Assembly: GCA_905210875.1 (NCBI GenBank)
Contig: CAJLYN010000151.1
Span: 1-5,737, forward strand
Reading direction: 5' to 3'
DNA length: 5,737 bases
Source: an uncultured Bacteroides sp.
GTDB taxonomy: Bacteria; Bacteroidota; Bacteroidia; Bacteroidales; UBA11471
A program made the position numbers and the translations under genes. Positions within the stretch are counted from its first letter, which is position 1, and each line of letters starts with the position of its first letter. Positions 1 through 5,123 of the stretch are shown in pieces. Under the pieces are notes generated by a model. That model searched no databases and was not told the DNA's origin. It was given only the letters and a program-made list of their open reading frames with translations.

Positions 1-279
1 ACGCTGGTGCAAGTCGGTGAGTTCAATAATGACATTTTTGTTGATTTGCAGGTGGCCTTTTTCCATCACACCTTCGATGCGCATCATCTCGCACAGGTTT
101 TCATACCAGTCGGTCATCTCCCGGCGGGTTTCGTCGGTCAATCCCTGATAGCCGTCAATGATACGTTGGCGGATGAGATTCATGTCGCCGCCACAGGCCC
201 GTATGATATCTTCTACCTGCCACATGTAAAGGAGGTATTCGGCGATATTTTCTTTTTTCTTTTGCCGGGCAATTAACAT
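1..279 (-). CDS. DUF4924 family protein, N-terminal 93 residues (partial)
   Basis: An open frame enters from the left edge and starts at an ATG whose complement lies at 277-279; 93 codons are present and the stop is outside the window. The protein begins MLIARQKKKENIAEYLLYMW and continues with VEDIIRA, a region I recognise as the start of the DUF4924 family, a small Bacteroidota-specific protein of roughly 180 residues with no known function. The visible part is mostly predicted helix, charged, with no signal peptide or membrane segment, so a cytoplasmic location is likely. The start lies six bases after the stop of the Mpl-like gene, which suggests co-transcription and perhaps translational coupling. 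No Shine-Dalgarno sequence is visible, only a short GGGAAAAAA upstream. Family assignment is from memory of the conserved N-terminus; function is unknown. Confidence 0.85.
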   Translation of the reverse strand, partial: MLIARQKKKENIAEYLLYMWQVEDIIRACGGDMNLIRQRIIDGYQGLTDETRREMTDWYENLCEMMRIEGVMEKGHLQINKNVIIELTDLHQR

Positions 280-285
280 ACGAAC

Positions 286-1197
286 TTATTTTTTCCCTAA
301 GAAATCGGCTGTTGCAATCATTTCATAGAACGACTTGTCGGCCACTCCCAATTGCCGACACACGAGACGGGCCGCATTGATGTCGCACAACAACTCTTCG
401 TCGCAGGGGTAAGTGAGTTTCATTTCGGTTTTCATGCCGGTCAGGATACAAGCATCTCCCTCCTTGCGATAAGGGTGTACCTTAAACGGTATGGCGGTAA
501 TGTCTTCCCGCACATTCTCGGCCCACTCCTGAAACACGGTAACAGCCTGATTATAGATGAGAATACCGTTTCTGTCAATGGAATTTACCGCTTTGTGCCA
601 TACCTCAAGATAGCTTTCAAAGGTAGGATATTGGGGAGTCTCTTTCCACAGAAGGGAGGAGAGAATCAATATGTTCGATTTATAGTTACGGCTTTCGGTA
701 TGCAACAGCAGGTCGCCATCGAGAAGGCATATCCGGGTATTCTCCGACAATGCCACCTTACGGGTGAGGCCCTGCATGAACGTTTCGGTCAAATAGTCGC
801 AATTGCGCTTCTGCGATTGCAAGATATACCAGATAATAGAGAGGATACGGTTGGGAAAGCGCGAATTGCACTCCACCACGAGAGCCTTATTTTCGGTCAG
901 GGTCGTAAACAAGTCCGACACCGGGACAATCGGCAAATGCAATGTCTCGGCATATTCTGTCTCGGCATCGGTACGATGGGCACTCCCCGTCGCTGGCGAA
1001 ACAACATAGTTTACTTTCCGACCGGCAGCAATGACCTGCTGCAACGACCCTACCATAACTCCTTTCTGCTCGAGCATCGGAACCAAATCGGGTGCACAAC
1101 CCGAACAGGAAACATTCAGACCTTTTTCTTGCATGGCGCATGCCACACGCGACAAGAGGTCGTCTTCGTAAGCAATAATATGAATATTATCCGTCAT
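286..1197 (-). CDS. Degenerate Mur ligase (Mpl/MurC-like), probable pseudoenzyme
   Basis: This 303-residue protein follows the layout of murein tripeptide ligase (Mpl) and MurC. Residues 4-100 resemble the N-terminal Rossmann-like domain (NIHIIAY, then a MurC-like CSGCAPDL stretch, then LPIVPVSDLF). Residues 105-280 resemble the central ATPase domain, with near-family stretches CDYLTE (133-138), YPTFESY (190-196), NGILIYN (210-216), HPY (241-243) and INAARLVCRQLGV (273-285). The catalytic motifs are gone. The P-loop (GGSHGKTT in Bacteroidota Mpl, from memory) reads CNSRFPNR at 110-117. The acidic EGDEY motif reads DGDLL at 160-164, the WDH metal/catalytic site reads WKE at 184-186, and the GxHN motif near 266 is also lost. 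The chain stops at residue 303, where domain 3 would begin. With only six bases before the next gene, no remnant of that domain remains. The frame is intact, so a maintained non-catalytic protein seems likelier than fresh decay. Its role is unknown; binding a muropeptide or regulating Mpl is speculation. Confidence 0.75.
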   Translation of the reverse strand: MTDNIHIIAYEDDLLSRVACAMQEKGLNVSCSGCAPDLVPMLEQKGVMVGSLQQVIAAGRKVNYVVSPATGSAHRTDAETEYAETLHLPIVPVSDLFTTLTENKALVVECNSRFPNRILSIIWYILQSQKRNCDYLTETFMQGLTRKVALSENTRICLLDGDLLLHTESRNYKSNILILSSLLWKETPQYPTFESYLEVWHKAVNSIDRNGILIYNQAVTVFQEWAENVREDITAIPFKVHPYRKEGDACILTGMKTEMKLTYPCDEELLCDINAARLVCRQLGVADKSFYEMIATADFLGKK

Positions 1198-1212
1198 AGA
1201 TTATCAATCTAT
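1196..1212 (-). promoter_or_regulatory. Inverted repeat overlapping the start codon of the Mpl-like gene
   Basis: Perfect 7-base arms ATAGATT (1196-1202) and AATCTAT (1206-1212) are separated by three bases. On the minus-strand transcript the second arm contains the A and U of the AUG, so the stem would partly hide the start codon. The stem is AT-rich and therefore weak; it may equally be a protein-binding site or chance. Confidence 0.3.
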
Positions 1213-1274
1213 CGACCCCACGAGAACTACACGGCAAAACCGCAGCAACTCACAAGAGCCGACTTTTCTCCTTG

Positions 1275-1282
1275 CAAAGGTA
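1275..1282 (-). promoter_or_regulatory. Candidate -7 promoter box for the Mpl-like/DUF4924 operon
   Basis: The minus strand reads TACCTTTG, a full match to the Bacteroidota -7 consensus TAnnTTTG. The -33 element is weak: only TTTTC is seen about 18 bases further upstream. The implied leader before the ATG at 1197 is about 70 bases, much longer than for the other genes here. The same decamer TACCTTTGCA precedes the DUF5686 gene. Confidence 0.5.
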
Positions 1283-1315
1283 GTGCTTTCGCGCCAATTT
1301 GAAAAGATATTCGGC

Positions 1316-1335
1316 ATTTGTTTTTATCAACAAAT
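1316..1335. repeat. AT-rich inverted repeat in the 215-base gap
   Basis: ATTTGTT (1316-1322) and AACAAAT (1329-1335) flank a six-base loop. The gap from 1198 to 1412 holds no gene. This repeat is the only hairpin I find between the end of the DUF5686 gene and the next promoter box. It lacks a clear T-tract on the minus strand, so calling it a terminator would be weak. Confidence 0.25.
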
Positions 1336-1412
1336 TCGCATTTATTCACACTTCTCAACAGTCGCTTGGGAATCAGCCACTCACCTGCACCTCTTTATCG
1401 GAGATTGCCGTA

Positions 1413-3986
1413 TTAGAATGAGAAATGCAAGGCTATACGCACACCTCCTTTGGCCACATCGGTATGCTCACGATAGGTAAGACGCCATACATACTCGATG
1501 CGAAGAATCTTGAATATGTTGTCGAGACCGGCTCCAAACTCCATGTAGGGGCAGCGGGGATTCATGACATAGACGGCATTCTCGCCCGGGAAGCGCCACA
1601 AGTTGGGGTTGCGCTCGGTCAGCAAGGGGTTGTTCTTGTCCGATAGATTTCCGAAGAAGCCTTTGAACGACAGTACCTCTCTGATGCGCAGCATCTTTAT
1701 GCCGGGAATGCGGTTGAACAAGATACCGTTGGCAAAATAGGTGATGTCCCACGAAGCATACGAGTCGAGTACAAACTCCATGGGGCTCAACAGGCTGTAC
1801 GACCCCTCCTGTATGGTGTACGAAAGGTTGGCATTGGGCAAGATGAGCATCGTAAATGGAGCCTGATTCCACACATGGCTGAACTGGAATTCGGTTTCGA
1901 GATGACCGAAAGCCGAAAACCAGAAGTCTTTGGAGAAGCGGAAGTCGGTGCGGTTTATCATATAGGAGCTGCCCAGGAAATCTTTCGGCGAGAAAGTATG
2001 CGAAAGGAAAAAGATGGGAGCATCGCGGTTGATGGGATAGCGCATACCCTTGGTCTGGTAGAATTTCTCATTGGGGGCATAGCGCAGATGCACCTCGGTC
2101 TCGGCCCAGTTGTAATATTTGTGTGCCTTTCCGCTGTTTTCGATAAAGGGCACCCAGCGGGTCGACTCTTCGATTTTGTAGCGGAGGTTGGCCCCGTAGG
2201 AAAATCCGAAGTCGTGCTCACGCTGATACGACAGCTCGGTATTCTGCAAATACGAAGTCTTGGTGTCGCTCATGCGTTTCAGAGCCAGGAACACATTGTC
2301 TTTGTTGGTGTACTGGTACTGCTGTCCCAGTTGGTTGATGTCGTAGGTGTGGGTCAGGGCCAGGGAGTGAATGGGATACTCGGCCGGCGAATAGCTCTTT
2401 TCGTTGAACGAATATTCGACGCGCGACGAATATTTCACCCGGTGGTCTCTGAAACCGTAGGCAACGTAACCTTTCCAGAACCAGTGCTTGTTAAGGTTGG
2501 CCGTCGTGAAACCACCCACCCGCAAACGGGCACCTTCGACGGTGTTACCGCTGATGGTGGTATTCATGGGGCCGAAGTCAAACTTGCTCAGGTCTTTGTC
2601 TTCGTTGGTCTCGACATATCCCGGAATCAATATCTTGATAATTTTTTCGAGCCAATAGTACACGGGGTTGGAACGCAGTTTTTCCAGCAACTGGCTCACC
2701 ATGCCCTCTTTCTTTTTCAGCTCGGTCTGCCGGTTATCGTCCCAGAACGACGCCGGCATCACCTCGGCCATCTCGTCTACGACCACTCGTTTTTCCTGAT
2801 CGAAGAGTGCCATGACATCTTGCTCCACGGGCTGTTCAAAGCTATGTTTGCGATACATGGCCAGCCGTCGGGTATAGAGCTTGGGGGTACCGGGCATCAT
2901 CTGGAACTCGACCACCATGTCGTCTTTGGTCTTTATGCGCGTACCGTCGGCGGTACGGGTAAATTCCTGACTGATAATGAGGTCTTCGACAAAGTTCAGG
3001 TTTATGTCTTTGGGCACAGCCATGTCGAGCTTCTTCACAAAATAGGTGGAGTCGAGCGTTACATAGAGGGTACCTACAAAACCGGCCGACTCGGAGTTGA
3101 ACGGCACGAATTGCAGTTTGAGACACTTCTCGCCGTCGAGCATGAGGGTGTCGCCCAGATAGTATTTGTAAAAGGCCGGACCCAGCGTCGAGAGCGGACT
3201 CACAAAGCGGGTGAGCATCAGTGTGATGTTGTTCTGGAAAATGTCTATCTCCTTGAACACCTCGTTGTAAAATGCCGTGATACCTTCGCGGCTGAACATG
3301 TCGTCGACACCTTCGTGATAGACACCCTCGACCTTCTGTCGGTGTTGCTTGGGATTCTTGCGATAATAGCTCTTCGATACTTTTTCTCGAATGGAGACTG
3401 TGAGTATGGGCTTGCCGGTGATCTCCGAAGTGTCGACAAAGTCGAAGAGGAACTGGAAATTCTTGAATATCCACTTGTCTTTCTTCTCTTCGGAGAAATC
3501 GTTGAGCGCCATCGTCATCTTGTCGTACTGCTCATACGAGTAAAAGTCGTGATTCTCGGGGTTGTTCTCGTCGCGCCGCGCAATGAGTTTCTTGACAAAC
3601 TCTACGGCGGGATTGTTTTTGCGACTGTATTTCTCTTTCTTGGGTTTTATATTGACATCTTTCAAGATGTAGTCCGACGGCCGCAAGGCAAAATTCACCA
3701 CATGAGTACCTCCCGGCTTCACGGGTATGCGTTTCTCACGATAGCCGAGCGACGTGGCCCCCACCTCGGAAAAGTCGGTGCGCGAGGTGCGTATCGTGTA
3801 GCGGCCATTCTCATCGGTCATCACCCCCGAAGTCGTACCGCCCAGGAATACCGATATAAACGAGAGTGGCGCCTCGGTAATAGAGTCGGTTACCACACCG
3901 GTGATGGTGGTCGTTTGCGCCCCGGCTTTGGAAGGCAGAAGTATTAACAGGAGCAAAATGAAGATGCCCGCAATATGTTTACTCAT
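1413..3986 (-). CDS. DUF5686 and carboxypeptidase-regulatory-like domain outer-membrane protein
   Basis: This 857-residue protein is predicted to be exported to the outer membrane. Residues 1-24 form a signal peptide: a short basic start, a leucine/isoleucine-rich core, and a cleavage site after KAGAQ or nearby. Residues from about 27 to 112 form a CarboxypepD_reg-like beta-sandwich domain, recognised by ITGVVTD at the start and GVMTDENGRYTI. The DUF5686 region follows, marked by NPAVEFVKKLIARRDENNP and the FYSYEQYDKM stretch. The second half is rich in alternating aromatic and polar residues, and the chain ends in HFSF with a terminal phenylalanine, as expected of a beta-barrel inserted by the BAM machinery. 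Length is normal for the family and no break is visible. The family is common in Bacteroidota; its biochemical function is not established. It has its own promoter box 24 bases upstream of the ATG and is followed by a 215-base gap, so it is probably its own unit, though read-through into the Mpl-like gene cannot be excluded. Confidence 0.9.
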   Translation of the reverse strand: MSKHIAGIFILLLLILLPSKAGAQTTTITGVVTDSITEAPLSFISVFLGGTTSGVMTDENGRYTIRTSRTDFSEVGATSLGYREKRIPVKPGGTHVVNFALRPSDYILKDVNIKPKKEKYSRKNNPAVEFVKKLIARRDENNPENHDFYSYEQYDKMTMALNDFSEEKKDKWIFKNFQFLFDFVDTSEITGKPILTVSIREKVSKSYYRKNPKQHRQKVEGVYHEGVDDMFSREGITAFYNEVFKEIDIFQNNITLMLTRFVSPLSTLGPAFYKYYLGDTLMLDGEKCLKLQFVPFNSESAGFVGTLYVTLDSTYFVKKLDMAVPKDINLNFVEDLIISQEFTRTADGTRIKTKDDMVVEFQMMPGTPKLYTRRLAMYRKHSFEQPVEQDVMALFDQEKRVVVDEMAEVMPASFWDDNRQTELKKKEGMVSQLLEKLRSNPVYYWLEKIIKILIPGYVETNEDKDLSKFDFGPMNTTISGNTVEGARLRVGGFTTANLNKHWFWKGYVAYGFRDHRVKYSSRVEYSFNEKSYSPAEYPIHSLALTHTYDINQLGQQYQYTNKDNVFLALKRMSDTKTSYLQNTELSYQREHDFGFSYGANLRYKIEESTRWVPFIENSGKAHKYYNWAETEVHLRYAPNEKFYQTKGMRYPINRDAPIFFLSHTFSPKDFLGSSYMINRTDFRFSKDFWFSAFGHLETEFQFSHVWNQAPFTMLILPNANLSYTIQEGSYSLLSPMEFVLDSYASWDITYFANGILFNRIPGIKMLRIREVLSFKGFFGNLSDKNNPLLTERNPNLWRFPGENAVYVMNPRCPYMEFGAGLDNIFKILRIEYVWRLTYREHTDVAKGGVRIALHFSF

Positions 3987-4010
3987 CTATCGGTACAATT
4001 TCTCAGTGTG

Positions 4011-4018
4011 CAAAGGTA
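4011..4018 (-). promoter_or_regulatory. Candidate -7 promoter box for the DUF5686 gene
   Basis: The minus strand reads TACCTTTG, a full match to TAnnTTTG, with 24 bases between it and the ATG at 3986. No convincing -33 TTTG is seen at the usual distance; the upstream DNA is T-rich (ATTTTTTC). Confidence 0.5.
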
Positions 4019-4093
4019 TGAAAAAATATCGGCTCTCTCCTATACCCCACACGCCATTCATAGATTCCTTAACACAAAATCGGGTATTTTATT

Positions 4094-4101
4094 TATCTTT
4101 A
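4094..4101 (+). promoter_or_regulatory. Candidate -7 promoter box for the CYTH gene
   Basis: TATCTTTA matches the Bacteroidota -7 consensus at all but the last base and lies 28 bases before the ATG at 4130. No good -33 element is visible. The same TATCTTTAC nonamer lies 27 bases before the hsdM start, which supports both calls. Confidence 0.4.
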
Positions 4102-4129
4102 CCGACCAAACGCACAAACAGATTGCAAC

Positions 4130-4597
4130 ATGAATCGGGAAATCGAACGAAAATTCCAGGTCGTCAACGACCTCTACAAGAGCGGCAGCACCTCCTGCCT
4201 CTACAAGCAGGGCTACCTGTGCACCGACAAAGAGCGCACCGTGCGCATACGCATCGCCGGCGAGAAGGGCTACATCACCATAAAGGGGCGCACCACAGGG
4301 TGCAGCCGGGCCGAATACGAATATGAGATACCGCTTGCCGACGCCGCCTCGATGCTCGACACGCTCTGCGTGAAACCCCTCATCGAGAAAATACGCTACC
4401 GCTGCACCGGCCCCGACGGCAAGGTGTGGGAGGTCGACGAGTTTCTCGGCGAAAACGAGGGCCTCGTCGTGGCCGAAATCGAACTCTCGGGCGAAGACGA
4501 ACCTTTTGCCCGCCCGGCGTGGGTGGGCGACGAGGTTACCGGCGCCCCCCGCTACTACAACTCCTACCTGTCGCAAACTCCTTATAAGCGATGGTAG
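4130..4597 (+). CDS. CYTH domain protein (triphosphate tunnel metalloenzyme)
   Basis: This 155-residue cytoplasmic protein is a single CYTH domain. Enzymes of this superfamily form an eight-stranded tunnel that binds a triphosphate with a divalent metal; small bacterial members such as the Nitrosomonas europaea enzyme are inorganic tripolyphosphatases. The N-terminal ExExK signature is intact (E4, E6, K8 in REIERKF). Other expected tunnel residues are present: R39 and R41 (TVRIRIAG), K52 (ITIKG), E62, E64 and E66 (AEYEYE), K87 and R89 (IEKIRYR), D103 (WEVDEF), and E116 and E118 (VAEIEL). The C-terminus WVGDEVTGAPRYYNSYL matches the usual WxGxEVTxxxRYxNxxL ending. Length is typical and nothing is missing, so it is probably catalytically active. 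Its substrate in this organism cannot be told from sequence; tripolyphosphate is the best guess. The gene is divergent from the DUF5686 gene and appears monocistronic. Confidence 0.92.
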   Translation: MNREIERKFQVVNDLYKSGSTSCLYKQGYLCTDKERTVRIRIAGEKGYITIKGRTTGCSRAEYEYEIPLADAASMLDTLCVKPLIEKIRYRCTGPDGKVWEVDEFLGENEGLVVAEIELSGEDEPFARPAWVGDEVTGAPRYYNSYLSQTPYKRW

Positions 4598-4598
4598 A

Positions 4599-4628
4599 GC
4601 GCCGGGGCGGCCCATCACCGCCCGGTGC
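4599..4628 (+). terminator. GC-rich hairpin just after the CYTH stop codon
   Basis: Bases 4599-4610 pair with 4618-4628, giving about 11 pairs with one bulged G (4604) and one G-U pair, around the loop CCCATCA. It begins one base after the stop. There is no T-tract after it, so it is at best a non-canonical terminator or a 3'-end stabilising stem. Confidence 0.35.
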
Positions 4629-4688
4629 GGGGGAGTCCTACAAGCGCCATCGACCGCGTGTCACACCTGCTCCACAAGAATGCAGCTC

Positions 4689-4735
4689 GAAGAATCGAGA
4701 AAATAAGAGCCGGCCAAAATATTTTTCGGTTCTTC
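4689..4735 (+). repeat. 14-pair imperfect inverted repeat upstream of the tRNA promoter
   Basis: Bases 4689-4702 pair with 4722-4735 without interruption: 12 Watson-Crick pairs plus two G-U wobbles (4695/4729 and 4699/4725), with a 19-base loop. The wobbles are pairs only in a plus-strand RNA, so a transcribed hairpin is favoured. It lies in the spacer between the CYTH gene and the tRNA, which contains no coding region I can support. Confidence 0.4.
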
Positions 4736-4736
4736 A

Positions 4737-4767
4737 TTGGAGAATTGAAAAATAGTTTATACTTTTG
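4737..4767 (+). promoter_or_regulatory. Promoter of the tRNA-Ser gene
   Basis: TACTTTTG at 4760-4767 is a full match to the Bacteroidota -7 consensus TAnnTTTG. TTG at 4737-4739 lies 20 bases upstream, as expected for the -33 element. Transcription would begin near 4773, leaving about 20 bases of 5' leader before the mature tRNA. This is the best promoter in the window. Confidence 0.65.
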
Positions 4768-4791
4768 TCCCCGATTTCAAGAACGACCTAT

Positions 4792-4881
4792 GGAAAGATG
4801 CCGGAGCGGTCGATCGGGACGGTCTCGAAAACCGTTGTACCCTTACGGGTACCCAGGGTTCGAATCCCTGTCTTTCCGCCA
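4792..4881 (+). tRNA. tRNA-Ser (anticodon CGA)
   Basis: A complete class II tRNA of 90 bases including the encoded CCA, reading UCG serine codons. The acceptor stem GGAAAGA (4792-4798) pairs with TCTTTCC (4871-4877), followed by discriminator G (4878) and CCA (4879-4881). The anticodon stem ACGGT/ACCGT (4819-4823 and 4831-4835) holds the loop CTCGAAA, with anticodon CGA at 4826-4828. The long variable arm typical of tRNA-Ser is GTACCC/GGGTAC (4837-4842 and 4847-4852). The T arm is CAGGG-TTCGAAT-CCCTG (4854-4870). All stems pair fully. It has its own promoter upstream and a terminator two bases after the CCA, so it is a single-gene unit. Confidence 0.97.
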
Positions 4882-4882
4882 G

Positions 4883-4916
4883 CAACCCAGCCACCTTGGC
4901 TGGGTTGTTTTGTTTA
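4883..4916 (+). terminator. Intrinsic terminator of the tRNA-Ser gene
   Basis: CAACCCAGCC (4883-4892) pairs perfectly with GGCTGGGTTG (4898-4907) around a five-base loop, and is followed by TTTTGTTT. A ten-pair GC-rich stem followed by a T-tract is a canonical Rho-independent terminator. Confidence 0.9.
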
Positions 4917-4918
4917 CT

Positions 4919-5040
4919 CCCACCCGGTATGCTCCGCCCCACGGGCGACCCTGTCTAACCCCACGCCACACACCGCCCCTCTCCTGCTCCACACCCTGCC
5001 CCGCCGGCCATTCCCTCCTCGACACACGACACACGGCCGA
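4919..5040 (+). other. C-rich, G-poor spacer before hsdM
   Basis: No gene is supported here. By hand count, bases 4921-5040 contain 64 C and 21 G, unlike both flanks, which are rich in A and T. C runs of three or four recur and there is a 7-base tandem duplication GACACAC at 5021-5034. This composition resembles Rho-utilisation sites, but that is inference only. Confidence 0.35.
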
Positions 5041-5088
5041 CCGAAAATTTTTCACAGCAAAAGCCCTGCCTTTGTAGTAAAAAATCAC

Positions 5089-5096
5089 TATCTTTA
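5089..5096 (+). promoter_or_regulatory. Candidate -7 promoter box for hsdM
   Basis: TATCTTTA lies 27 bases before the hsdM ATG, at nearly the same distance as the identical box before the CYTH gene. A TTTG at 5071-5074 could serve as the -33 element, but its 14-base spacing is shorter than usual. Confidence 0.4.
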
Positions 5097-5123
5097 CTCC
5101 CTACATTTCATTTTGCAACCCTC

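Noticed and set aside
7..276. Plus-strand 89-codon frame at the left edge
   Set aside because: It is the antisense shadow of the DUF4924 gene, whose minus-strand frame starts at 279 and runs off the edge.
352..1302. Plus-strand open frame of 316 codons opposite the Mur-like gene
   Set aside because: The minus strand gives a coherent Mur-ligase-like protein; the plus translation shows no recognisable domain.
1875..3947. Plus-strand open frame of 690 codons opposite the DUF5686 gene
   Set aside because: Its translation has no recognisable family or domain, and the opposite strand encodes a full DUF5686 protein with signal peptide and barrel end. The frame is open because of the codon usage of the real gene.
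4058..4618. Minus-strand 186-codon frame opposite the CYTH gene
   Set aside because: The plus strand encodes a complete CYTH domain with all signature residues; the antisense product is low-complexity Ala/Val/Gly-rich sequence.
4862..4881. Second copy of the tRNA 3' end as an attachment repeat within the window
   Set aside because: Only short chance matches (for example around 2127) were found; no repeat long enough to be an att site.
5021..5034. Tandem GACACAC duplication as a microsatellite or phase-variation tract
   Set aside because: Only two 7-base copies are present, too few to support slippage-driven switching.
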